Source of the DNA: Rhexocercosporidium sp. MPI-PUGE-AT-0058 | Lineage: Eukaryota; Ascomycota; Leotiomycetes; Helotiales | Direction: 5' to 3' | Assembly: GCA_020746875.1 (NCBI GenBank) | Contig: JAGTJL010000021.1 | Location: 558,001 to 622,000 of the forward strand | Length of the DNA: 64,000 bases | Shown: positions 24,301-36,300 of the stretch, piece by piece | How positions within the stretch are numbered: position 1 is the first letter of the stretch | Layout: each line of letters begins with the position of its first letter | The notes under the pieces: generated by a model | What the model was told of the DNA's origin: nothing | The model's input: only the letters and a program-made list of their open reading frames with translations | Database searches by the model: none | Program-made: the position numbers and the translations under genes

Positions 24301-27300
24301 AAGCTCAGCGTCGACATCGACACTCCTAACTCTCAGTAATTCGATCGCATCCTCAAGCTCATTTCCCTCGAGGTCCACATTATCTACTTCTACCTCATCA
24401 ACAACCGTTCCGGTGCTCAGCAGTAGCTTTGAAATTGTTCCGGGAAGTTCGACAGTGCCCACGACTTCTCAAACGATCTTGTTCACCGACTCCCAATCGG
24501 CTTCTATCCAACCGACTTCTACGAGCGTTCTTTCAACGTCTTTATCACTTACCAGTAGTGTAGTTTCAGATTCTTCGGTGCGATTAGCCTCTTCGAGTGA
24601 ACAACATTCTAGCTCGACTAGGTCATTATCCTCCTCAGTGCAGGTCTTGCCGTCAAGTACGGCATCCCCGGGTTCCAGCACCGTTTCATCGCAACTCACC
24701 GAAAGTTCTTCACTACCAAGCGCAGCTTCCATAGAGCAAAGCCCTATCATCAGTTTTACGTCATTCTCAAGTTCTGTTCTTGTCGGGTTTTCAACGTCTA
24801 GCTTAGATATCACGGCGCTCGAAGGTCTCACAAGTTCTAGTTTCTCAAGCTCAGTTCAAAGCTCAAGCATAATTTCTATTACAGGAATTCGGAGCTCATC
24901 GATTCAAAGCTCAGTCGGACTGAGTAGGACTGTGTCGAGCCTCGCATCCTCGCAGGTGTCACTGTTACCCTCCAGCTCCACTGTCATGTCTTCATTGGCA
25001 TCTTCTGTATCTTCGGATGAATCTTTAGCTTTGCTGAGATCCAGTACCTCAAAGTCACAACAGACTTCATCAGCTTCTGCCACGGTTGGTGCGAGCTCCA
25101 GGATCCAATCATCTCTGGAACCTTCATCCATCGAAGCGGCGACTTCCAGTACTGTAGAACCCTCCAGTACCATCGCAATGTCTCCTAGTACTACCATTCT
25201 ACCATCTCAAGTTTCTTCGGTACCTGCGTCATCCATACTCTCGGCAACAGGCTGTGCTAGCACTCCGCCAGCTCCCACCAATCCCGGCACCCCGGCAGAC
25301 TGTTGCCAGTACTATGTTGTACAACTGGGCGACACATGTTCTATCATTGCCTCCCGTTTTAGTACTACGATTGAAGCATTTGAGGCTTTGAATCATGACA
25401 TCAATCCTACTTGCACGAATCTGAATCCGGACTTTGCGTAAGTACACAAACTTCCAACCCCTTTATTTAAGCGAGATGCTAAGCCAGACCAGATATTGTA
25501 TCGAAGGTCCCCTAGTTGCGTCTAGCACCGCGGCCATTGGCACGAGTACAGCCACAGTGAGTCTTTCGACCTTCCAAGATTCAGTGATGGCAAGTTCCCT
25601 GCCAAGTTCTGCTAATACCGTGTCCGGCACGATCACATTTCAGCCAACGAGCTCTGTAGCCTCGAGCTATTTGTCGGCATCGTCAGCAAGTTGTATGCCC
25701 ACACCAGCATCAACACGTCCAGGTCAGGCTGCACAATGCTGTCTATTCTACCGTGTATTATCTGGGCAGAATTGTATCGATGTCACTACAATCAATGGCA
25801 TCACACTCGAGTATTTCAAGAGCCTGAATCCGGAAATCGATGCCACATGTTCTAATTTATTTCTGGGCTACGAGTAAGTATTTTATTGGCTCTATGCTAT
25901 AGACCCCGGTTACTGACGTGTGGGCTTTTAGTTATTGTGTCCAGGGCACGCCTAATGCTAGTAGCACCGTATACCTCAGCTCGACTGCGCTTTCCAGTTC
26001 CGCGATCCTTACTTCAAGCGCGATTCGAAGCTTTTCCATATCATCAACTGTGATCATATCCTCTTTCTTGACTGAAATGGTTGAGTCTACTAGTCAGGTC
26101 CTCACCACCTCGCTCGCTCTCCCTTCTTTGACGGCAATTGAATCTACAACCTTGGCCGTTAGCACACCAGGCTCCCCTTCTTCGTCGTCTGCGATAGAAT
26201 CGACAACTCCAAGAATCATTTCGCTCGTTGCTTCTTCCTCATCTACAATAGAATCGACAATCGAATATCTCAGTACATTCTTTGGTTCTCCTTCCTCGTC
26301 TATTGTTGAATTCACTACATTGGATCCCAGCACATCTCAACCGCTATCTTCCTCAACTTTAGTTGCTAAATCTACAACCGTAGACCTTGGCACATCCCAG
26401 GCATCATCTTCTTTGCCTGTTGCCGTCGAGTCTTCAACTACAGAACCAAGCACATCCCAGGAAGTTGCTTCGTCATCTGCAAACGCGATATCTACTACTT
26501 TGGGCCTCAACACAATCCTGCTATCGTCTTCCTCATTTGTAGTTGCTGATTCCTCTACTCAACAGGAATTTAGTACACCCTTAACGCTTTCGTTCTCGAG
26601 TGAGAGTAGTGCACCAATTTTGAGCTCGCAGGCATCCTCTGCGCCAAGTGTTCTAGATATAACATCACTTGCCACGTCCGGCAGTGAGAGTAGCGCTCAG
26701 ATTTCCACGTCCGGATCTCAGAGCACAGCAATATCTAGTTCACAGGAATCCACGGCGATTGTCTCCAGCAGTGAGATAACCAGCTCTTCATTTGCCACGT
26801 CTAGCAGTAAAAGTAGCCCGGGTCCAACCTCGTCCCCTCAATCCACATTGAGTGAGCAAAGTAGTCCTATTACTCAGAGCTCGCTCGCAGCCTCTTTGAC
26901 GCTGGGATCAAGCAGTGTGGAAAGCCTCTTGACATCGAGCGAAACAGTTAGCCTTCAGACTGCGTCTTCGACTTTTGGAGCAGCTTCCTTTCTTTTGGAT
27001 AGCAGTGCCACTTCATCGACTTCCACTGGCTCAGTGTATCAATCTACGAGTATGGCACCAGCGAGTTCACAGGAATATCCGTCATCCACTGCGTTATCTT
27101 CGTCTATTCCAGAAAGCAGTACGGTTCTGTCGACTTCCACTATCGCATCATTTGACTCCAGTAGCATAGCAAGCTTCGCGTCTTCTGTCAGTGTAACGAG
27201 CCTAGAAAGCATTTTGCTATCCATGCGGATGTCTTCCTCCATTCCGGCAAGCAGCATTATCGTATTGAGTTCCACGCTTGCAGCTCTTGATTCTAGTAGC

Positions 27301-30300
27301 ATGGCAACACCCTTGTCGTCTTTCGGTGCAACAGGTTCACACAGTGTGTCGTCGTTTTTGGGAGCGTCTACTTCTATGCCGGACAGTATTACTGTGACGC
27401 CAAGTTCTGCGGCATCAGACTTCGACTCTAGTACCGTGGCAAGTCTCTCAGCTACTGTCAATTCGATGGGCTCACAGGGTGCTTCATCGTCCTTTGGAAT
27501 ATCGTCCCCCTTTTCGGAAGGCAGTACAGAGCAACTTGGTTCTACGGTGTCAACTCTAGCTTCTAGCAGTGCAAGTGTAGCAAGCCTCTCTGCGTCTATA
27601 AGTGTGTTAAGCCTGGAGAGTGGATCCCTATCTCTCGAAAGGTCGTCTTCTTTCTCAGGGAGTAGCGCGGAGCTACCAAGTTCTGTGGTGTCAAGCATCG
27701 CGCCCAGCCTATCTGCATCTATGACCGTATTGATCTCGGAAAGCGCATCGATATCCTTTGACGCGTCGTCCTCTATCTCGGGGGGAAGTATGGTGCCATC
27801 GAGCACCGCCGTAACAGTTTCACTGGCAAGCAGCGTGGAAAGCACATCGCCCTCCGCAAGCATCACTAACACACAGCCCGTGGCATCGAGTCCCGAGGCC
27901 CTCTCCTTTAGCCTTGAGAGTGGTGCTCCGAGTTCTATTGGATCATCATCGGTCATGGACACTAGTAGCGTTGCAAGTCCGTTGATGTCCTCCAGCGTTT
28001 ACATTACTTCTGGAGTCGTATTTTCCACGAGTCCCGAAAGCAGTATGGCGAGTTCAATTGGATTATTCTCGACTTTGGGCACCAGCGGCAATGCAAGTCC
28101 ACCACTTTCTTCTAGTATGTTTAGTACACCCATGCTCGTATCCTCGTCTAGCCTCGAGACTACTATGCCCAGCTCAGTTGGGTCGTCCTCTCCTCTGGAG
28201 ACCATCAGCGCTGCGACTCTGTTGTCATCTAGCCTTCTCAGTATATCTGGGCCTGCATCTTCTTCTGGCGCTATAAGAAGCGTAGCCAGCTCAAGGGAAA
28301 CATCCTTCGTTTCGGATTCCAGCAGCATGACAACTCCCTCACTGTCCTCCTCCTTTCTCGGTACATCTGGACTCGTATCATCTTCTGATATTTCGTCGTC
28401 GCTTCCCGGAAATAGTCTACAGTCCTCAATTTTGGAGACTAGCAGTTTGGCGAGTCCATTAATGTCGTCTAGCTTTTTGAGGACATCTGAGGTCGTAACA
28501 TCTTCTGCTGTTTCCTCATCGCTTCCTAAGAGTATGGCACTGTCGAGCCTAGTCAAAAGCTCATCCGACAGCAGTGAATTTTCGACTTCGGTCACTTTAT
28601 CATCTACTACAGATTCTAGTCAGTCACTAAGCTTATCATCAGTTGGATCATCGATTTACAGCACTTTGTCAGCTTCATCTGCTGCAGATCTTAGCCAAAC
28701 CACGAGCTTATATTCGATAGCTCTATCGACAGAGAGTGTTCTATCCGCCTCAGGCTTTTACTCATCATTATCGATGATCCTCTCTAGCAGTCAACCGCCC
28801 TCTCTATCTTTGGGGGAGTCTTTGTCGACATCTATTTCAAGAGTTGAAGCCCAGAGCACTTCTAGCATTTTCTCTTCCACAAGCATGTTCGAAATTGATT
28901 CTACGCGCTCATATGGATCAGATTCGATGCCTTTGTCAACCAGTACTTTTCAAAGCTCTTCTGGAATAAACAGTCTGATTACATCTAGCTCCTACGGATC
29001 GGCATCTCTTCCACAATCTAGCCAACCTCCTATTCTTTCGACGAATTTGGCCTCTTCATCTCTCGACCCTACGACCAGCCAGCCTTTGATTACCTCTGTA
29101 TCTGATTCCTCTTCTGTCCTTCTCACGAGTGCTGACATTAGTATGCCCGTGGGATCATCATCATTATCCGTTATTAGTTCTATAAGCGTATCCATAAGTT
29201 CTGAGGCGCCATCGTTGTCGTTGACAGCTTCTGTGACTCCGGAGACCATTCAAGGCCAATCCACCTCAATCTCCTCGTCTCCTGCTAGACAGTCATTGTC
29301 TATCGCTGCCTCAAGTGTCGAAGAAAGTACCGCGTACCAAACCTTTGTCACTTCAAGCACAAGCGACAGTAAATTCGGCTCATTCACCGAGTTATCTTCG
29401 ATTGCCACATCGGACACTGGCTCAGCGAGCTCTTTCGCAGATTCGTCTACCAGTTCTGCCGGTGTCAGAAGTGCAGAGTTGAGTACATCAATTGTCACAG
29501 AAGCATCGACCACTGTATCTAATAGCGGAATGGTGAGCTCCTCAATTTCCGCATTTGGGTCAAATAGCGAGCCAGGAAGAACTTCGTCCGCGGTATCGCC
29601 ATTACTTTTTCGATCAACCGTTCAGGCATCAACTTTCTCGCCGCAATATTCTTCTTCCATAATAAGCCGCTCTAGCGTTGATTCCAGTAGCCAGGCACCA
29701 AGCTCCAGTCTTCCATCGTCATCAATGCCTGATACTAGCGCCACTAGGAGCTCCTCGACGGATGGCTGGTGGTCATCACTATTTTCTAGAAGTAGAACAT
29801 CGAGTCCATCGATTGCTCCTTCGTACTCTCAGCTAGCCAGCACGAGTGATGTCATGTCAAGTGCTGTAGGAGACTCGAGCACCCAAGTTGTCATATCATC
29901 GGAAATTCCTTCATCCACCCTGGTATCATCGTCTCAAAACCCCAGCTCCAGTCCTACGGTATCATCGTCAAGCTTAGAATCGAGCATTCAGAGTACCTAT
30001 CTGTCTGAGAGTGGCATTTTTGCCAGTTCCAGTGCCGGATCAAGTTCTCCGCCATCTTCGTCAATTCCCGAGTCGACCAGTGGATTACTGAGTTCGTCAT
30101 ATTCACAATCGTTCCCGGAATCGGAAAGCAGTCAAACGTCTAGCGACGCGACTTCTGCTTCAATACCAGAGATTTCCTCGTTGTCTGTCATATCGGTGCC
30201 GACGACTGTCAGTAGCAGCGGATCTCTTTCCAATTTCATAGTCGAGCCGTCGATCAGCACATTGCTGAGCATATTGTCCAGTCAGGACATCTCATCGTCT

Positions 30301-33300
30301 TTCATGAGAACAAGTAGCGCGATTGCTACATCTGCAGTCGCTTCTCCCTCCATCCCAGAGAGCTCTGAAACCATTCTATCAAGTTCTGGTACGGCCAAAT
30401 CTTCGACTGCGCTTGTGGAAGAATCCTCAACTGGCAGCATGAGCGCTGAACTTCCAAGTTCCACAGCATTGCCCGCATCATCTGCTTCCTCTCTGAGCGG
30501 CTTTCTCAAGTCAACTTCGGCAACCTCATCTTTGGAATCTACTGTGTCAATATCAATCACGGTTCAACCGATAAGCAGTGTTGGTAGTTCTAGCGAGATT
30601 TCCTCCCTGGCCAGCGTGGAATCGACCATTGAAGGCGTTAACTCATCATCCGCAACGCTTTCAATCCCATCCCTTGGGATTTCTTCAAGTATCCCATTGT
30701 TAGTGTCAGCTGCAAGCGTTGTTTCATCAACCAGCGGAACTGCATCGGTAAGATTTGAGCCGTCTGCAACTGTTATGAACAACCTCCCTTCAGCCGGATC
30801 GCAAAGCTCATCCCTTGGGCAAGCCACGGCTTCGACAAATGTGCTTTTGACTGAGACGTCATCTTTGAGTATGTCTAGCAGCGTTCCATCTTCAGCCCAG
30901 TCTAGTTCTCTAAGCTATGTATCGAGCATCAGTGCAATCAGTGCCGCTTCCTCCGCCGTAGTTTCAACCTCTGGTCAGGACTTTTCCAGCACTCAAGGAC
31001 TCGTATCTACAGCAGCAGTGACTTCAACTTTGGCGTCCTTCCAATCTTCGGTATCGCTTTCCTCCGCGATTGAGGCATCATCTAGTATTGCAACTATCAT
31101 AAGCTCTATTTCGGCAGATATTTCAGGTTCTCGACTGGGTGAAAGCTCAATGGCCTCGTTTTCCGTGACACTCTCCTCACTTTTTAGCAGCTTTTCTGCC
31201 GCAAGCTCGTCACAGGCCATGTCAAGCAGCCTTTCCGAACTCTCAAGCGCTGCTGTAACATCCTCTATTGCACCATCGCAAACTGAGAGCTCTTCTCAGG
31301 CCATTTCCTCCAGTATATCATCGTACCTGAGCAATGTTTCAGTTATGTCGTCCTCCGAAGCTATGTCCAGCTTGACGGCCGCCCCAACAAGCTCACAGAT
31401 CTCATCTCAATTACATGCTACTACTAGTTCTGAGGAATTTGTCACCTCTTCTCAAGCTATAACATCAAGCCTAGCATCAGTATACAGCGTTGTTTCTGTT
31501 ACCAGCTTCTCAGAAGCGCTGTCTTCGAGCCTTTCCTTGATCACCCCTGGAACATCCGCCGCAAGCTCTTCCCAAACAATCTCAGCTAGACTATCCTCCC
31601 TCTTCAGCGCAGAGTCATCTCCGAGCTCATCTAGAGAGATCTCTTCAGGCGTTTCTTCTTTGCTGTCGAGCGAAATTTCTGCAGTTCGATCCCAGACCTC
31701 ATCGCAACCGATATCAGCATCAGAAAACACGCGTTCTCTTTCAACGGCATCAGAAGCGTTCTCATCGAGCCTCGTATCCGCATCGCAGATCATCTCAGCG
31801 AGTATATCCTCTTCTCTGAGCTCAACGTCGGAAGCTCAAGCAATTACATCTAGCTTAGCATCATTCTACAACAATATCTCAGCAGAAAGCTTTTCACAGG
31901 CATCCTCAACTGCGATGGTATCCTTCAGTGCCTCGATGGCCAGCCAAAGTGGATCGAGCTCTCAAACTGCAGCCTCTAGCCTTTCTGCCACTGTTCAACC
32001 GTCAGGATTGCAAGTTTCGGCATCAGAGACTGCCTCGCCCTCCCAAAGTGGATATCCCCCAGTACGAGATGTTGTATTCGAGATTCGTCCTGATACAAAC
32101 TTGAAAATAAGAAAACGACAATCAGGTGTCCAGTACCTCACCCCTGGCTCATCATTTGGTCTCAATGGATGCAACTCTTCGCTTCCGTTCACTATTTCTA
32201 ATGGCCAGCTCAGCGCAGATGGTGTGCTGATATCAACCGAGAGAAACATTACGTGGCAACGATTCGAACCTAATCCAGTCACAGGTAGTGCCACTAGACT
32301 TTTTGAGATCTTGGGCGATGGAACTTTATCTTGGTACTCGAACACTGATGGCTTTTATGACAATCATGCCAGGTGGTGTCAACAGCCTTCGGGGGAGGTT
32401 GTGGTTCTCTTCAAGGGCGCATCCGACCCTGATATTACCTATCCAGACTATGGTGGAACTTGTACTGCAGTGACGCTGCAAGCTGTGTCGCGTAAGTTTG
32501 GAATGTGTCTCTTCATTTCGATTGTTTCCAAACCATTTTGTCTAGTAGCAAGTTCAACTGACACAATTTTGCAGCTTCAACTTGCGACATTTCTACATCA
32601 TCGTCCGAATATGCCTCTGCAACTCCTTCGCGTTCCGTTTCCACACCAGTATCCTCGACTCTCGAGATTGCAAGCACACTATCAATTTCTAGCAGCCTGT
32701 CTGCCTTAGTTCCGGTGTCCAAATTTAGCTCTGAAGTCGTTCTATCCACGTCCACCGTCTCATCGGTCCCAACCGAGTCTTCCCAGGCTCTGTCTTCCGG
32801 CATATTTTCGGTTTATAGTAGTATATCTGCGCCTGAATCAGCAATGGCTATATCGTCAAGTCTACCGTCTATGTCAGACCCCACAGTTGCGAGCTCTTCT
32901 CAGATATCACAATCGATATCCACAAGTCTTGCCTCATATTACAGCAGAGCCTCAGAGTCCGCATCTTCTCAAATTGTTTCCTCGATTGCGAGCTCATCAC
33001 AAGCATCAGAATCAAAATCCACAAGTCTATCTAGCATGCTCAGTGTCACATCGGCATTAAGATTCTCTACAATCATTGCCTCAAGCCTATCTGCCTTGTC
33101 GACCGCTCCATATGCTAGTTCAACACAGATGTCCCAATCACTATCGTCCAGTTTGTCGACTTCGCTGAGTTTGGAGTCGGTCTCAGCTTCCTTAGAGGCC
33201 GTGTCATCCCCAATGGCTGGTTCAAGTTCATCCCAAATCTCTATCAGTCTATCCGCGGATTATAATTCTATGACTCCTGCGACTTCTTCGCAAGTGATGG

Positions 33301-36300
33301 CTTCGAGCACGTTGGCACTATCTACAGCCCCGGCAAGTTTATCTCAAAGCCCCCAAATATTGTCTTCCATGGTATCAGCATCACTCAGTAAGAGCTCCGA
33401 ATTTGCTTCTCCATCGGGCATGTCCTCGACAGTGGCAATGGCAAGTTCATCACAGCTATCTGCTAGGATATTGTCATCGTACAGCTCCCTTTCCATGGAA
33501 ACCTCGTCTCAGTCAATGGTATCAAGTCTGTTAGCTCTATCAACTGCAGCGCCGGAAACCTCATTCGAGGCATCTCAAGCGATATCATCGAGCCTCTTAG
33601 TTTCCTTCAGTCAATCTTTAGAAGTAACCTCGTCGGGAGCATTTTCATCCTCAATGGCTATCGCAAGCTCGTCACAAGCTTCTCAAGCTGTCCCGTCGAG
33701 TATCTCTGCCATTTACTCTTCGATGTCAGGTTCAAGCTTCTCTCAGATTATGGCATCCAGCAATTCTGTTTTCTCGACCGCCCCCGCCAGCTCTTCTAGA
33801 GTATCTGCCGCTGTTTCATCTAGCCTCGCAGAGATTTCGAGCCTTGATTCAGTCTCAGCCTCACTAGAAGCTATGTCTTCAACCACGGTTCTCAGTTCTG
33901 TCCCAGCTTCAGTAACTTCTTCATCAGAACTAAGACAAACCTCGAGTGTATTGTCAGCTACAGTCGAACAAACAATATCGTCCATGTTAGCTGTCGCCAC
34001 ATCAATGGAATTATCTGAGACAGTCTCTCCCAGTGTGTCCCAGGTCTCCAGCTCGGCAAAAATTGTCACATCAGTACAGATTGAGTCTTCAACAATGGCC
34101 ATTACAACCCCATTGCAAGCATCGGAGTCAGTTTCGGTAAAATTATCCGAAATTATATCCGTATCTTACAGTTCGCTGTCGACCTATAGTTCTTCTGTAC
34201 TCTCTGTTTCGAGCTTGTCAGCCCTAACCACTCCGCCCGCAAGTTCCTCCGCAGCCATCAGTGCCTTACCCTCTAGTTTATTAGTCTCTATGAGCAGTTT
34301 ATCGGCATCTGTGTCCTCGGAAGACATGATTTCAAGTATGTCATCCGCTGTCTCATCTATCATTGCCTCTCAAACTCTGTCGGCGAGTCTGTTATCTCCA
34401 TTTAGTGAGAGCTCAGCAACAAGCTTCTTTCAGGGTATTGCCTCCAGCCTATCTTCGCTGGCTACTCTGCCCCCGGCAGGCTCGTCTCAAGTTTCTCCCT
34501 CACTTGTCACCAGCCTATCCGAAAATTTTGCCAGTGCTTCTGCTTCAGCCTCTCTCCAGGCTTCCTCGAGCATTGCGTTTGCAAGTGCCTCCCAGACTGC
34601 GGCAGCATCTCAGCCTCCATCAGAGACACTATCGGCTTTCTACAGTTCAGTGTCAGCGGCAAGCTCCTCTGCAGTGATGAGTTCTAGCCTAACATCATTC
34701 TCGACTCTACCTCCTGTGACTTCTTACCACCTGTCGAGTGGTATTTCGTCCGCCTTGTCAGAACAACTGAGCAGCACCTCTGCAGCTAGCTTCTCAAGCG
34801 CAGTATCATCCAGTCTTTCGGCCCTCTCGACATTTACGAGCGTGTCTCAATCGTTGTCTGCGAGCATATCCTCGAAATTTAGTGTCTCTTCAGTAGAGGC
34901 GTCATACCAGGTCTTTTCCTCCAGTATGACTTTTCTTACGAGCGTGCCATCGTCCGTCTCCTCCCAAATGTCACAGATTATCTCGGCCACAGTGTCTGTC
35001 TCTCTCAGCGAACAACCCGCCGCCAGTTCGTCTGAAGCAGTTTCTGCTAGTCTTTCCTCTCTGTTGTCGATTTCTGGTATTTCTCAATCATTATCCGAAA
35101 GCACGCCTTCAGATTACGGCTCGTCTTCAGCTACAGAGTCTTCTAGGGCTTTTAATTCGAGTCTCTTGTCCTTGACAAGCACTCCCTCTGCAACGTCTAC
35201 CCAACTTTCCCCGAGTCTTTCAGCATCAATATCAGTTTCCCTCAGTGTTCAATCGGTAGCGAATTCCTCTACAGCAATATCCCCAAGCGTGTTATCAATT
35301 TCCTCGATTGCTAGTATTTCTCAGGGTTTATCAGCAAGCCTAGCCTCATCACTCGGTATTGTATCCGTCACAGGTTCAGTTGAAGCTCTAACATCAGGCC
35401 TGCTGCCTCTGACGAGTCTCAGTCCTGTCAGCTCATCACAGAGTTCGCAGGCCGTTTCTTCGATCTCATCAGCGATTTTGAGCAGTCAATTTGCAGCAAG
35501 CTCGTCTCAAGCTCTATTGTCTAGTCTCGCAGCAGTGCCAACAGCAGCGAGCTCTTCTAAGATGATCGCACCTAGTTCGTCGGCACAATTAAGTGCCTCA
35601 TTTGTGGTAACATCCACAGAAACCCTGTCAACGACCATATCGGTAATTTCATCCCTCTCGCCTGCCAGTTCATCGCAGATATCTTCTAGCTTATCTGCCT
35701 TTGTCTCCAGCGAATTGAGCAGTATCTCAGCGTCCCGCTCAGCAGAAGCTTTGTCCTTGAGCTTGGCAGTGATCACGTCTGTTGCGAGTTCGTCCCACCC
35801 CTTATCATCGAGCATCTCTGCTGCACTGAGCGTATCGTTCGCCCTTGCGTCGTCCGAAACCATGTCAAGCTTGTCTGCTCTTTCGACTCTATCTCCTGCA
35901 AGCTCGTCACAGGTGTCATATGCAATGTCCTCGAGCCTTTCCAGTGCTTTGAGCAGTGCATCGGCCGCAATTTCGTCCGAATTGATGTCAGCCAGTCTTT
36001 CCTCGCAATCAAGTGTTCCATCCGCTTCTTTCTCATCTCTGATGACTTCCACCAGCAAGATTGGGAGATCGACAGTAGCGGAGATAACGTCTACTGTTAT
36101 AGATCAATCGACTAATAGCTTTTCCTCAACAATCAGATTGAGTACAGGTACCTTCGACCAGAGTTCTACGGCACCAAGTTCATCATCTACCGCCTTGGGC
36201 GTAACTAGTGTGCAATCTTTACCATCTATAGCAACCTCCTCCTCTGTCGCCAAGGAGTCATCCACTGCCACGTTATCAGCAAGCGGGATACCTGCCGTCA

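Noticed and set aside
27039..27962. Long minus-strand open frame (307 codons) and similar antisense frames throughout 24-38.6 kb
   Set aside because: These are rich in Asp/Glu/Leu/Val, as expected from the complement of Ser codons, and overlap the spliced giant gene. They are shadows.
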